NCBI GenBank assembly: GCA_022414725.1
Contig: CM039462.1
Coordinates: 182,342,800-182,406,799 of the forward strand
From: Microglena sp. YARC
Lineage: Eukaryota; Chlorophyta; Chlorophyceae; Chlamydomonadales; Chlamydomonadaceae
Reading direction: 5' to 3'
DNA length: 64,000 nucleotides
In this document: positions 40,811 to 52,206 of the stretch, one piece after another
Layout of the letters: each line of letters opens with the position of its first letter
How positions within the stretch are numbered: the first letter of the stretch is position 1
Notes under the pieces: generated by a model
What the model was told of the DNA's origin: nothing
The model's database searches: none
What the model saw: the letters and a program-made list of their open reading frames with translations, nothing else
Made by a program: the position numbers and the translations under genes

Positions 40811-41160
40811 CTGATCTAGACCCAGACCTAGATCCAGCCCAAGCTCCAGATCTAGACCCTGATCTAGACCTTGACCTAGAACCAGCCCAAGCCCAAGATC
40901 CAGACCCTGACCCAGATCAGGATCAGGTTCCAGATTTGGACACAGCTCATGACCACGTTCCTGATCTACACTATGAATAAAACAGCATTTTACTAACTGG
41001 AATCTGGCTTGGAAAGTTCTACTAACCCACCTGTAACCCACCTAGTAAAATTTGAGGCGCTGTTTAGTAATGTTTAGGGCAACCAAAGTAAAATTAAGTT
41101 TACTAACTAGGATTTGATGGTTAGTAAACTAAATGGTGATGGTTAGGTAAATCCCGGGCA
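40811..41160. repeat. GATCTAGACCCTGA satellite and GTTAGTAAA repeats
   Basis: Satellite to about 40,960. CACTATGAATAAAACAGCAT at 40,969 recurs at 50,560, where it also follows LINE tail sequence, so both are ends of one short repeat. 41,040-41,180 has a degenerate TTACTAACTAGGATTTGATG/GGTTAGTAAA unit. Confidence 0.6.
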
Positions 41161-42930
41161 CCCTTCATGGTTAGTAAAATACCGGGCCTCCTCCTTGATT
41201 ATAGGGAATTTGGACCCAGATTATATAGGGAATGTGGTCCCGGATTACAGTATTTAATACTTGACAGATCCTTTCCTAATTCTGTAAATCCGGGTCCTGG
41301 GTTCCGGGCTAGGTTAGGTTCCGGGTATTTCAAGGATCGGGTCTCGGTTTTATTTCAGGCAGTGCTTGCACTGGAGACTTTGGATAATTCGAGATGAATA
41401 GATGGATTGCAATGTTTTATTTACAAAGACTGGTTAAAACGAATTAAAAAAAGTAATAATGAAAAATAGCTATTATAATTTGGCCGTTACAAATTCTCCT
41501 AACTTGTAGGAGAAATTGTACCCATGAACTCTGTGCTCTGACTACTATAATAATAAGCACCAGGGTACCCAAATGAGCTCTGACTAGCTATTTAGTCTGT
41601 CTTCTGCCCCTGTCCCCCCCCTGCCACCCCGACTGTCTACACCTCTTACAGTCAGGGTTGGACAATGGCCTTCCTGAGATTGGCTGGTCACACCGGAACT
41701 CTGTTTTTACCCTTCCGGCCCACTTTTTAGGCCATTTTTGAATACCGAACTTTTTGTTTTTCCCCCGAAAAAGCTCTAGTTTTGACAGCACTTTTGTTTT
41801 GTACCTTCTGGTTTCTTTTTTTCATTTTGAGGGCACAGTTTGGGGGCAATTTTACAAAAAAACGAAGTTGAGTGTTGCAATAAATAGGTATATGATATAA
41901 AGATCACTAGAATCAGCAACTTGGAGCCTTGGGATGGGTGCAAACCCTGTCACAGTCCCTCAAGGACAGGGACCGCTTCATCGTCATTCATCAGGGGAGG
42001 CATTCCAGCAATGTCTTCATCGTCATTGGAGACGGGGTCCCTGTCAGATTCATCACTCTCACTGCTGAGCTGAGTTCGTAAGGCAGCAGGGGACTGTGAC
42101 TTTCAGCTTGCAGCAGAGGGTCAAGTGGCGGGCAGTGCAGTTGGGCTGCCACCGTTGCACATGATGCAAAGTTGTAGAACCAGATCTGGAGTTCGTAAGG
42201 CAGCAAGGGTCTTTGAATTTCAGTTAGCAGCAAGGGGTCAAGTGGCCGGCAATGCAGTTGGGGTGGGCAAATGCACGCGACGGTACCAGGCTACATGACT
42301 TCCAGTTCATAAGTGTTTGCTGACCACCCTTGGAACGAGTTGAGTCCACGACGATCAGGCGCCAAGAGCAATAACGCCCTGCAGTTCCTTGCGCTCAGAA
42401 GTCCGCAAGGGTAGCAGCAGAAGGGGGATGGGGGGAAAGGGGAGGGGGAGGAGCGAGGAGGATAGGAAGAGCCGAGGAGCCGAGAAGCAGGCGAAGAGAG
42501 AGAGGCTGCAGCGGGGTAACGACACCACCTAGTAGCTTCAACAAACGCGAGGTGCCAGTGAAGCTCTATTGCGCGATGGAGTGTGCAGGCTATTAAATAC
42601 TCACGGTTTCAGTTCAAATTTCTGTGGCTTATAGAGCCCTAACGAACAGGGCAACTTGAAAAGGGTGGGAAGTGCTTTCATCTTCCTCTTCCAAAAGGGC
42701 AGGTGTTGGGAAGGTCAAGGAAGACGAAGTTTCAAGTGTTCAGAAACTCTTTGGCACCACTCACCATGAAAGCTACACAGCTACTCAGCTACAAAGCTGA
42801 GTCGGATACCGGAAACCCTGGTCGGATTTCGGTCGGTCTGACCGGGACTCGCCCTCAGAATTGGTCGGTGCATACCGGAACGGACTCCAAAGAAAGTTCC
42901 GGGCAAACAGACAATGGGAATGGCACTGGA
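41161..42930. other. Intergenic sequence without recognised genes
   Basis: Contains a tandem pair of about 125 bp (42,070-42,190 and 42,194-42,265) sharing TTCGTAAGGCAGCA, TCAAGTGGC and GCAGTGCAGTTGGG, and a G-rich stretch (42,424-42,460). Short open frames have no family or splice support. Confidence 0.4.
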
Positions 42931-43856
42931 ATGGCAATGGCAACTAAGGGTGGATACTGTACTAGGGGAAGCAAACTAAGGGAGAAACTGCAAAAACAAG
43001 CAAAATGTAGGGACGCAACCAGAAAAGAAGAAAGACTAGTTGAAGCAAAGCGAAAACCTAAAAGACTGGTCTGGGCAGGTAAACAACAGGAACGTAGACA
43101 GAGACAGTATCAAGATCTAGTCTGTCAGCCCGGGACGAACGGACCTGCCATATCCCGCCCAAGGTGGTTATACGCAGGAAGGACCACAACCTTAGTGTAC
43201 AGGGAGGAGGGGGTGTCCCGGGCCAAAGGGTGATGTCGTCACCGAGGATGAAGAAGGGACAACGAGGAAGGCGCTGTCCACCGGTGATGGTCTCCCAAGT
43301 GGAAAGGAGCCAGTCTATGACAGGTACAGAATCAGACCAATCCAAGAAAGCGTGAGACATGGTGTCAGCAGTATGCAGCTGCAAGCAGTCAGGGCTGGAG
43401 CAGACTATGGAGGGGAGGTCGTCTTGGTTGACCCGTTGGAAGCGTCCTCGTACATGGGCAAGGAACGAGTTGCAGTCTAGGGTGCCACGAAGCAAGCTCC
43501 GGCAAGTGATGGTATAAGGGCGGTGGAGAGTCTTGTCAGCGAGGCGAACCCACGTCTGCAAAAAGCCTGCACGGAGAGGGAGGGAGACTTGAGGTTCGTC
43601 TTGTCTTTGTGCAATTCTCTCCGCCGGGCCTGGACGAGGGGGGGGCGGACACGTTGTAAGTCCACCCAAGCGTTCTGTGGGAGGTCTTCAGGGGTGGGGA
43701 CTGGAATAGGGGGGACAACGAGCGCTCTCTTTGTTGATGAGGCAATCCATCGGGATTCGAGACCACGGAGGCCTCGTAGGTCAGGGTTAATGATGGGGTG
43801 AGTGTCCATGTTGGAGGGGGTTAGAATGCTCCACAGCCTGGGCCAAGCAGCACGTT

Positions 43857-43898
43857 CCTTTTTTTTTTTTTTTTACAAAGGGGGAACTGGGGCTTGGT
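43857..43898 (-). mobile_element. Very short class A insertion (about 40 bp)
   Basis: GCACGTTCC is followed by poly-T and ACAAAGGGGGAACTGG before the host LINE resumes at TATAACCTNGCACAAAATGG. Compare the uninterrupted sequence at 59,255-59,290. An extreme 5' truncation. Confidence 0.75.
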
Positions 43899-44019
43899 AT
43901 AACCTCGCACAAAATGGGGGGAACTGGGGCTTTGTTGCAAGACATGTTGGTGAAAAAGTGCCTGCCGTGGTTGGCGCAAAGAGAGTTTAAGAAGGTTCAC
44001 CTCAGTATCATCATTCGTT

Positions 44020-44184
44020 ATTTTATCCCCTAGTCTTTTAGTCTTTTGTCTTCGGATCATTTGTCTTAACAGACTTTTGGGCCTCGCCTCTAGTCTTCTT
44101 CTTTGGTTTTCTTCCTTGGTCACATAGGGCTAGGTTTTATCAGATGTTCCCTTTCCTGGTTCCTCCCTATGTAATAAAAAAAAT
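44020..44184 (+). mobile_element. LINE class B 3' tail
   Basis: Runs from CCCCTAGTCTTTTAGTCTTT through TTCTTCCTTGGTCACATAGG and GTTTTATCAGATGTTCCCTT to TCCTCCCTATGTAATAAAAA. It interrupts LINE copy 2. Confidence 0.85.
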
Positions 44185-44345
44185 GGGAGAATGAGCCCCC
44201 AGGTTGTTGGGTCCAGTTGGAGGTCCTCCCAAAGACCAACCAGCCATGGTTCAAAGAGCTCTAGCCTCTGGTGGGGTGGGAGGCCTTGCTGGATCAGCTG
44301 CTCCTCTAAGTCTGCCCGTAACCATGCTTCTCGAGGTTTCTTGCG

Positions 44346-45203
44346 CAGTTCCAAATCTGGGTTCTAGATCTGGACCGAGATCAAGGTCCAGATCTGCGCT
44401 AAGATCCAGATCAAGATCTAGATCTTGATACTGTCTCTGTCTTCATTCCTGTTGTTTACCTGGCCAGACCAGTCTTTTAGGTTTTCGCTTTGCTTCCAGT
44501 TGTCTTTCTTCTTTTCTGGTTGCCTCCCTGCTTTTGGCTTGTTTTTGCAGTTTCTCCCTTAGTTTGCTTCCCCTAGTTCAGTTTCCACCCTTAGTTGCCT
44601 CCTTAGTTTCCCCCTCACTTGCTTCCTTAGTCCCCCCCCCCCCCCCCCACCCCCTTTTCTCTTAGTTTCTTGCATAGTTTTCCTTTTAGTCCTCCTTAGT
44701 TTGCATCTCCTCTTTCAGTCTTCTGATCCGGTGACTGTTAGAGGTTGCAATGTTTTGGCCCCCCCCTTCATAGGTCTTTTTTCTTAGTAGTCCTAGCCCC
44801 TTCTTTTAGGCTTTCTGTTTTTGGCTTCTTCCTTGCCTCTCTGGTTTGTTTGTCTTCTGTTCCTGTCCTTTTTTTTTTTTTTTTTTTTTTACAAAGGGGG
44901 GAACCAGGAAAAGGCGCAACTGATAAAACCTAGCCCTTTGTGACCAAAGAAAAAAGACCAAAGAAAAAGACAAGAACGGCTAAGGGACAGCTAAGGGACG
45001 GACACCACCTGGGCGACGTAAGGGACAAAGGAGGACGGGAACAGAAGACAAACAAAGACCTTTGACCCTTAGGTGGTGTCCGTCCCTTAGCTGTCCCTTA
45101 GCTGTTCTTGTCTTTTTCTTTGGTCTTTTCTCCTTGGTCACAAAGGGCTAGGTTTTATCAGTTGCGCCTTTTCCTGGTTCCCCCCTTTGTAAAAATAAAA
45201 TAA
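44346..45203. mobile_element. Compound insertion: class A tails in both orientations
   Basis: 44,346-44,760 is plus-oriented class A 3' UTR starting with the GATCTGGACC satellite and TTAGGTTTTCGCTTTGCTTC. 44,866-45,062 is a minus-oriented tail. 45,063-45,198 is a plus-oriented tail ending CCCCCCTTTGTAAAAATAAA. The last two meet at CAAAGACCTTTG and form a near-perfect inverted repeat of about 130 bp arms. Confidence 0.8.
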
Positions 45204-45371
45204 AAAGTGTGATGAGGGCAGCTTGGGGGTGTCCCTGGGGGGGAAGGGCAGGAAGGGTGGGAGGGTGTAAACGGCCAGAGGGCCAGACCTCCCAAAGGCG
45301 GTCCTCTCCTATAAGGGGATCTGGGTCCTCTGCAAGGGGACCAACAGGGACCATAGCGGGAAAGAGCTTCC

Positions 45372-45655
45372 ATTCTTTCTTTTTTTTTTTTACAAAGGGG
45401 GGAACCAGGAAAAGGCGCAACTGATCAAACCTAGCCCTTTGTGACCAAGGAGAAAAGACCAAAGAAAAAGACATGAACGGCTAAGGGACAGCTAAGGGAC
45501 AGACACCACCTGGGCGACTAAAGGGACAAAAGGAGGACAGGAACAACAGACAAACAAACCAGAGAGGCAAGTAAGAAGCCCAAAACAGGAAGCCCAAGAG
45601 AAGGGGCTAGGACCACTAAGAAAAAAGACCTATGAAGGGGGGGGCCAAAACATTT
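45372..45655 (-). mobile_element. LINE class A 3' tail
   Basis: Poly-T, ACAAAGGGGGGAACCAGGAA and the standard class A sequence to GACCTATGAAGGGGGGGGCC. It interrupts LINE copy 2 between AAGAGCTTCCATT and the following TTTGGGAGGTGGAAG. Confidence 0.9.
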
Positions 45656-45790
45656 GGGAGGTGGAAGTTCAGGAAGGAGGACAGCATCCCGCCAGGGGTC
45701 TGGGAGAGAGGAGAGGATGAAGTCAAGGTCTTGGACAGCAGCGGGTGGGAGGAGAGCTCGTTGTTGATGAGCTGAGCGGATGTCCTTGAG

Positions 45791-45796
<6 letters not shown>

Positions 45797-45829
<33 letters not shown>

Positions 45830-46180
45830 GGGGGGAACCAGGAAAAGGCGCAACTGATCAAACCTAGCCCTTTGTGACCAAGGAGAAAAGACCAATGAAA
45901 AAGACATGAACGGCTTAGGGACAGCTAAGGGACAGACACCACCTGGGCGACTAAAGGGACAAAGGAGGACAGGAACAGAAGACAAACAAACCAGAGAGGC
46001 AAGGAAGAAGCCCAAAACAGGAAGCCTAAGAGAAGGGGCTAGGACCACGAAGAAAAATACTATGCGAGAAACTAAGAGAGAAAAGGGGGGGAGGGGTGGG
46101 TTGGGGGGGGGAACTCAGGAAGCAACTGGGGGGGAAACTAAGGAGGCAACTAAGGGTGGAAACTGAAAACTGTGTGACGG
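45797..46180 (-). mobile_element. LINE class A 3' tail
   Basis: A 36-base poly-T, then class A sequence to AGGAGGCAACTAAGGGTGGA. It follows TGTCCTTGAGAGG of LINE copy 2 (compare 59,828-59,840). The host LINE is not resumed after it. Confidence 0.88.
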
Positions 46181-46289
46181 ATATCGACCCTCACATCGAG
46201 CGTGACTCAAGCGTGACATGACATGACGATGTATGTCCAGTCACGCTGACGAAGAGACCTGAACCTCGACACGAACCCTACACTTCGGG

Positions 46290-46505
46290 TTTTTTTTTTT
46301 TTTTTACAAAGGGGGGAACCAGGAAAAGGCGCAACTGATAAAACTTAGCCCTTTGTGACCAAGGAGGAAAGACCAAAGAAAAAGACAAGAACGGCTAAGG
46401 GACAGCTAAGGGACGGACACCACCTGGGCGATGTAAGGGACAAAGGAGGACAGGAACAGAAGACAAACAAACCAGAGAGGCAAGGAAGAAGCCAAAAACA
46501 GGGTT
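46290..46505 (-). mobile_element. LINE class A 3' tail
   Basis: Poly-T, ACAAAGGGGGGAACCAGGAA and class A sequence to GAAGCCAAAAACAG, then unrelated sequence at about 46,502. Confidence 0.88.
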
Positions 46506-46744
46506 GATGTAAGGAGAACCGCTTGTGCAACATGTAATGGAAAATGATTTGGCAAACGACCATTTGCCAACGTCGTTTCAGCACGAAAGTGGGCCGGTCC
46601 TGGGTCACTGGCTTTTGCCAAGTTTGTCCAACTCCGTCGATTCAAACAAACTCACTTCGACTGGTACGGATCGCCTTGATCGTTCCTTACATGCACTGAT
46701 TTCGAGATACAATGAGCTGGTTGCGTCTATCCAGCCCATTCCCC
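46506..46744. other. Unidentified insertion target sequence
   Basis: Unique sequence with a TGTGCAACATGTAATGG phrase that recurs in reverse complement at 48,212-48,228. An open plus frame includes RLDRSLHALISRYNELVASI, which has protein-like composition and could be a retroelement fragment, but no family is recognised. Confidence 0.35.
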
Positions 46745-47636
46745 GGATCTAGACCCTGCTCTAGACCCTGACCCAGACCCAGCCCAAGCCTTAGCTCTAG
46801 ACCCTGATCTAGACCCTGACCTAGGTCCAGCCCAAGCCCCAGCTCTAGGCCCTGATCTTGACCCTGACCTAGATCCAGCCCAAGCCCAAGATCAAGACCC
46901 TGCCCCAGATCAGGATCAGGTTCCAGATTTGGACACAGCTCACGACAACGTTCCAGATCTGGATCTAGATCTGGACCGAGATCAAGGTCCAGATCTGCGC
47001 TAAGATCCAGATCAAGATCTAGATCTTGACACTGTCTCTGTCCTCATTCCTGTTGTTTACCTGACCAGACCAATTTTTAGGTTTTCGCTTTGCTTCCAGT
47101 CGTCTTTCTTCTTTTCTGGTTGCCTCCCTGATTTTGGCTTGTTTTTGCAGTTTCTCCCGTAGTTTGCTTCCCCTAGTTCAGTTTCCACCCTTAGTTGCCT
47201 CCTTAGTTTTCCCCCCCAGTTGCTTCCTTAGTTCCCCCCCCCTCCCCACCCCTCCCCCCTTTCTTCTCTTAGTTTCTCGCATAGTTTTCCTTTTCGTCCT
47301 CCTTAGTTTGCATCTCCTCTTTCAGTCTTCTGATCCGGTGACTGTTAGAGGTTGCAATGTTTTTGCCCCCCCCTTCATAGGTCTTTTTTCTTAGTGGTCC
47401 TAGCCCCTTCTCTTGGGCTTCCTGTTTTGGGCTTCTTCCTTGCCTCTCTGGTTTGTTTGTCTTCTGTTCCTGTCCTCCTTTGTCCTTTAGTCGCCCAGGT
47501 GGTGTCTGTCCCTTAGCTGTCCTTAGCCGTTCATGTCTTTTTCTTTGGTCTTTTCTCCTTGGTCACAAAGGGCTAGGTTTTTTCAGTTGCGCCTTTTCCT
47601 GGTTCCCCCCTTTGTAAAAAAAAAAAAAAAAAAAAA
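46745..47636 (+). mobile_element. LINE class A 3' UTR with satellite head
   Basis: GATCTAGACCCTG satellite (46,745-46,985), then CTGTCTCTGTCCTCATTCCT, TTTGCTTCCAGTCGTCTTTC, pyrimidine-rich TTAGTTTCCCCC blocks, TTCATAGGTCTTTTTTCTTA and the class A end CCCCCCTTTGTA plus a 24-base poly-A. The longest plus-oriented class A copy here. Confidence 0.85.
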
Positions 47637-48180
47637 AAGCTAGTTCGTGCCTGTCTAAGCTGGTTGAGCCTACCGCACTGACTGGATTGACCGCCAGAGG
47701 TTTGAACGCTAGCCGGATGCCACGTTTCTATGTACCAGACCCAAAGGGTGATTCGCCTACCACCGTTCCGTTGCAAGGATTTGCCCCGAGCCTGGACTAT
47801 TACATATGGAGGACTATTGCCACCCATACGTTACTCACAAAGAAGATTTGATGCACCGACCATTCCCCCCTCCACCCCCTTCCCCCCCCCCCCCCCCCAA
47901 AAAAATAACACCACCAACATTATTAACGAGGTTATCAGATTTCCTCAGTTGTTAGCCAGGCAGAGCCCTGATTTGGATCATTTCTTTTCCAGACTGTGAC
48001 CAAGAGGAACTGTTTTTTAATGCATTCACAAGCAACCTACTTTTAAACATGGAAGAAGGAAATGTAACAAGCAAATTGGAGCTTTGCCAAATGTTTCCAA
48101 GTCAAACCTTGAGCAAGTCCCAGACCCAAACCCTTTGCCAAATTAGTTTTGCCACACATTTGTGATCCATGAAATAAGGT
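47637..48180. other. Unique sequence, possibly retroelement-derived
   Basis: 47,640-47,850 has one open frame with LTGLTARGLNASRMPRFYVP and PLQGFAPSLDYYIWRTIATH, which could belong to an LTR-element polyprotein upstream of the RT relic at 49.4 kb. The evidence is weak. Then a C run (47,880-47,900) and AT-rich sequence without features. Confidence 0.3.
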
Positions 48181-48289
48181 TAATACCACATTTGCCAATG
48201 TTTATTCTTGCCATTACATGTTGCACATACGGTATATAGGTTCGGACCTAGAGACTCCAAGGGAAACAACATCGGAGATCGTTCCCTCG

Positions 48290-48530
48290 TCATCCCCTTC
48301 TCTTGGGCTTCCTGTTTTTGGCTTCTTCCTTGCCTCTCTGGTTTGTTTGTCTTCTGTTCCCGTCCTCCTTTGTCCCTTACGTCGCCCAGGTGGTGTCCGT
48401 CCCTTAGCTGTCCCTTAGCCGTTCTTGTCTTTTTCTTTGGTCTTTTCTCCTTGGTCACAAAGGGCTAGGTTTTATCAGTTGCGCCTTTTCCTGGTTCCCC
48501 CCTTTGTAAAAAAAAAAAAAAAAAAAACTG
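48290..48530 (+). mobile_element. LINE class A 3' tail
   Basis: Starts near CTTCTCTTGGGCTTCCTG and ends CCCCCCTTTGTA with about 20 A. It is 5' truncated. Confidence 0.88.
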
Positions 48531-48694
48531 TAACTTTGTATTCAAGCTAAGACGTATTCTATATGTTACAATCGATCTCGGAGCCTGTTCCTTTTTTCAC
48601 GCTAACCCCCCTCCCCCCCAGACATCAACGCTGGGTCCTGCTCTAAGGGGTTTAATACCTACGCCACCAAAACGGTGGTTGGGAGTTTGGTTTG

Positions 48695-48880
48695 TTTGTC
48701 CTCGACACACCCCTGATGTAATGGGGTTTTTTGCTTTGTGGGTGCTTTTTCTTTTTGTTTAAAGCACAGAGTCTCATACACCCTCGCGGTGTCAAGTAGA
48801 CTTTAACATGTAATGTAATGTAATGTAATGTAATGTAGTAAAAAAAAAAAAAGAAAAAAAAAAAAAAAAAAAAAAAACGC
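48695..48880 (+). mobile_element. 3' end of a third non-LTR type with (TAATG)n tail
   Basis: Ends ATGTAATGTAATGTAATGTA after AAAGCACAGAGTCTCATACA and CCCTCGCGGTGTCAAGTAGA, then A-rich sequence. Microsatellite 3' ends are typical of several LINE clades. It does not resemble class A or B. Confidence 0.5.
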
Positions 48881-49330
48881 CCTCTCCGCTCGCCCTTCCT
48901 TTTTGCTGGACCCACTGCCCACCCGCTCCGCTCCCCTACTGCCCCATCGGTAAGAGGTCGTGATGCCTGCCTACGTTCGAAAACATAGCATGCTAGTTTT
49001 TTGTTTTGTTGCTGGTTTCTTTTCGTTTTGTTTCGTTGCTAGTTCCTTTTCGTTGCTAGTTTCCTTTCGTTTTCATGCCAGCCCTCGCAATGCCCCTCGT
49101 TCGTGTTTTCTGGTACCCCCCCCATGTTTTTCGTTTCCAACCCTATGCGTGTTTTTCGTTCCCACGTTTTCCTCATGTACCACTTTTGGTGCGCCAAGCG
49201 TGTTCAATCAAGCACAGTTGTTGCGCCATGCGTGTTCTGTTTCCCGTTTTCCGTTCCTACTTGCCACCCGAATTCCTCTGGTCCGCACCTGGGCCGACCT
49301 GGGCTGGAAACCCTCCCAAAATTTCACCCG
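48881..49330. other. Sequence before the gypsy RT relic
   Basis: T-rich stretch with repeated TTTCGTTGCTAG (49,015-49,070), then GTTTTTCGTTTCC phrases. Open frames overlap in all three plus frames, and no domain is recognised. It may be degraded upstream polyprotein of the Ty3/gypsy element. Confidence 0.3.
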
Positions 49331-49790
49331 CAGAGTGACCGCTGCTCGAGCTGAACCTGTTCAACTGGGAGTTCTATCCCATGCCGATACAAATTCGGTC
49401 CTTCTAATGTTCTTTTTCACCATCCCTACCGGTGGATCCCGCTGTAAAACCGAATTCGCAAACGGACATCGATTGTCCCCCGTTGAACATCACGGGTTCA
49501 ACAACAAAGTCCGTGACTTGGTTGCGAAAAGCATTATTGCCCCAGTCCATGGGGCTCGGGCGTTATCGAACCTCGCCCTCCGCCACAGTTATCGACATAC
49601 ACGCTTACCCGACTCAGATGTTCAGAAGACCACGTTGTTTTCAAATCGGTCAATTCAAATTCCTGCCACTCTGACTCGCCAACGCCCCCTCCGCATTCAC
49701 GAAAGTCCTGAACACGGTGTTCACAGACCTTATCAGTACGTCGGTCGCTGTCTCCATGGACGATATTCTCTTCTTCAGTCACAACGACCT
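49331..49790 (+). pseudogene. Ty3/gypsy reverse transcriptase relic, first part
   Basis: Frame-shifted RT. Recognisable in order are the block before the catalytic core (RLSPVEHHGFNNKVRDLVAK, 49,468-49,530, equivalent to the usual LSP.E...L.KQV.DLL stretch), the LPDSDVQKT segment near 49,610, QFKFLPL and then NAPSAFTKVLNTVFTDLIST, and the catalytic SMDDILFFSHN (GAC GAT at 49,759-49,764). At least two frame changes (about 49,600-49,680) are needed to read these together, and a stop precedes the NAPSAF block. The relic is plus-oriented and continues at 50,118 beyond a class A LINE insertion. Confidence 0.85.
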
Positions 49791-50117
49791 CGATATCCTC
49801 TTTCAGTCTTCTGATCCAGTGACTGTTAGAGGTTGCAATGTTTTGGCCCCCCCCTTGATAGGTCTTTTTTCTTAGTAGTCCTTGCTCCTTCTCTTGGGCT
49901 TACTGTTTTGGGCTTCTTCCTTGCCTTTCTGGTTTGTTTGTCTTCTGTTCCTGTCCTCCTTTGTCCATTCAGTCGCCCAGGTGGTGTCCGTCCCATAGCT
50001 GTCCCTTAGCTGTTCTTGTCTTTTTCTTTGGTCTTTTCTCCTTGGTCACAAAGGGCTAAATTTTATCAGTTGCGCCTTTTCCTGGTTCCCACCGTTGTAA
50101 AAAAAAAAAAAAAAAAC
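49791..50117 (+). mobile_element. LINE class A 3' tail inside the gypsy RT
   Basis: CTTTCAGTCTTCTGATCCAG to a 16-base poly-A. ACGAC occurs before the insertion (49,784-49,788) and directly after the poly-A (50,116-50,120), a possible short target duplication. The RT frame resumes right after it. Confidence 0.88.
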
Positions 50118-50415
50118 GACGAAGAACTCGAAGCACACTCTTGCAAAATCCTCCAACGCTTGGGAGATAATCACCTCTTCCCCATGCGTTGTTTATTCCT
50201 CCACATCGTTTCTTCCAACAGGAGCTCCCGTATCTTGGCCAAGTGCACGGGGGATGGCATTACAGTCAACACACATGCTCACGAGCACAAAACACGTCTA
50301 ACAGTTCCTTGGACTGTCGAGTTTCTTATAAAAATCGACCAAGGCTATAACCCCTCTGATCGCTATTCAAAGTCGCCCAAAGGCGGGAAACAAGCCCGCA
50401 GGCAAGCCTTTGGTC
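50118..50415 (+). pseudogene. Ty3/gypsy RT relic, second part
   Basis: DEELEAHSCKILQRLGDNHLF corresponds to the EEHL.H...VL.RL..N.LF segment that follows the catalytic DD in Ty3/gypsy RTs. Further on, a frame change gives QQELPYLGQV and GDGITVN, the LGH.VS..GI region. After about 50,300 similarity fades. Confidence 0.75.
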
Positions 50416-50920
50416 ACACTTTCTTCTTTTCTGGTTGCACCCCTGCTTTTGGCTTCTTCTCGCAGTTTCTCCCTTGGTTTGCTTCCCCTAGTACAGTTTC
50501 CAACCTTAGTTCCCTCCTTAGTTTCCACCTTGGTTTGCTCCTTAGTTACCCCCTTCCCACTATGAATAAAACAGCATTTTACGAACTTGCTAATTCTCGG
50601 ACAGGTATCGTAAAGTGAAAATCTACAACCCCCTCGTAATATGTCATGAGGACCCTTAGTAAAGTTTTGTCTATCATCTAAAGCATTTTACAAAGCCCAA
50701 TTAGCAAATTACGAGGGGGGTTCGTAGATCGAGAATCCCCATAGCCTGTTACGAAGCCTATGATCAATTTACGAACTGGATTCATCCCCAAAGCCTTTTA
50801 CGAAGCCTATGTAGAAATTACGAACTGGATTCATCCCAAATTTGTACGAATTCCCCCCAAATCCCGGGGAATTCGGAACTCAGCTTCGTAATACACAGTA
50901 CCCTGTACCCAAAATCCAAG
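50416..50920. mobile_element. Partial class A 3' UTR and GAATAAAACAGCATTTTAC repeat
   Basis: 50,416-50,555 matches class A 3' UTR (TTCTTTTCTGGTTGCACCCC, GTTTGCTTCCCCTAGTACAG). From 50,560 CACTATGAATAAAACAGCAT begins a block with repeated TTACGAACTGGATTCATCCC (50,770-50,850), also seen in part at 40,969. Confidence 0.6.
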
Positions 50921-50924
50921 TCAA

Positions 50925-51097
50925 GACTCACTGACTCACTGACTCACTAACTGATTGACTCACTGACTCACTGACTCACTGACTTACTAACTCAATGACT
51001 CACTGACTCACTTGCTCACTAGCTCACTAGCTCCCTGAATGATTGACTCACTCCCTCACAACCTCTCTGGCTCACTGGCTCACTGACTGATTGACTC
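50925..51097. repeat. (GACTCACT)n satellite, left part
   Basis: Degenerate octamer GACTCACT with variants such as GACTGATT. It resumes at 52,207 after a class B insertion. Confidence 0.95.
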
Positions 51098-52206
51098 ACT
51101 TTTTTTTTTTTTTTCCTTTTTTTTTTTCTTATCTGATAAAACCTAGCCCTATGTGACCAAGGAAGAAAAACCAAAGAAGAAGACTAGAGGACATGGACCA
51201 AAAGTCCGCTAAGACAAAAGATCCAAGACAAAAGACGAAAAGACTAGGGGACAAAAGAACGAGGGACACAAACTAATTACTAGGAGGACAAAGGACAAAG
51301 GGCCTTCCGAGCACAACCCCCACCTCCAAGCAACACTGTTCCTCCCCAACCAATAAAACACCACTGTAACCTCCAAGAGCAACACAGAAAAAGAAGGAAA
51401 GGCATGCACCCGAAGTTCTTGCTGATCTAAGATTAAAACACTGCAGGGCGTCACTCCTGTAACAGGCCAGTGCATCAGGGCATCACTCCTGTAGCAAACC
51501 AGCACATACTCTCAGCAGCCTAGTAACCTGTCGCTAGGTCACCCATGCAGATCAGCAAGCTCTGCAAAGACGACCAGAGCGCGGCATGCAACAAAAAACA
51601 GGACAGGGCCAAAGCTAACACTAACAAGGTAACTAAAGAAGCAAATCAAACTCCTTAGAAAACGTCCTGGACGGTGAAAGGGTAGAACCCCCACAAGATC
51701 CACTGACCAGCAAGGAAAACCTTAAAGGCGCACTAAAGCAGCTGGCACTTTAAAGCAAATAAACCGGTAGCCTGTGCATCAGGGCATCACTCCATTAGCA
51801 TTTCAGCGCAGTCTATCAGCAGCCTAGTATCATGCCACTAGGTCGCCGATGCAAATCAGCAAGCTCTGCAAAGACAACCAAACGCGGCATGTCTACGGTT
51901 CAAAGGTAGCGGTAACAAGGTAACAAAAACTATGTAGCTCCTAAGTAAGCCTCCTGAACCTGCAGACGCAAGATACAACACGGTACAAGGCATCACTCCT
52001 ATAACAGTCAAGTGCATCAGGGCATCACTCCATCAGCAGACCGGCGTGCCAGCTCAGCTGTCAAGTAGCATGCAACTTCTTCTCCAATGCAGACCAGCAA
52101 GCTCTGTAAGGAAGAAGACCAAAGCAGGGCATGCCACTGATAAACAGGTCCGGGAAAACAAGCAAACAAAAACATTCTTTAGGGCAGGAGCAGCAGATCC
52201 ACCCCC
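51098..52206 (-). mobile_element. LINE class B element, 1.1 kb, inserted in satellite
   Basis: Poly-T (51,098-51,130), then CTGATAAAACCTAGCCCTAT and the class B tail. Its interior has several CAGGGCATCACTCC repeats and GATCAGCAAGCTCTGCAAAG. It is a minus-oriented relative of 54,160-54,990. The 5' truncation at 52,206 corresponds to about 54,159 in the other copy. No coding region. Confidence 0.88.

Larger units (their letters stand above)
42945..45796 (-). mobile_element. LINE copy 2, fragmented by nested insertions
   Basis: Collinear with 58,500-59,840 of LINE copy 1 (minus strand), in pieces 43,111-43,856, 43,899-44,019, 44,185-44,345, 45,204-45,371 and 45,656-45,796. 42,945-43,110 is its 3' UTR. 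Between pieces sit class A or B tails (43,857-43,898 A; 44,020-44,184 B; 44,346-45,203 compound A/A/A; 45,372-45,655 A). The ORF piece 43,058-43,669 contains the zinc-knuckle-like CSSPDCLQLHTADTMSHAFL and later WSFLRITTLGGIWQVRSSRA, the C-terminal part of a non-LTR ORF2. It cannot encode a functional protein. Confidence 0.85.
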
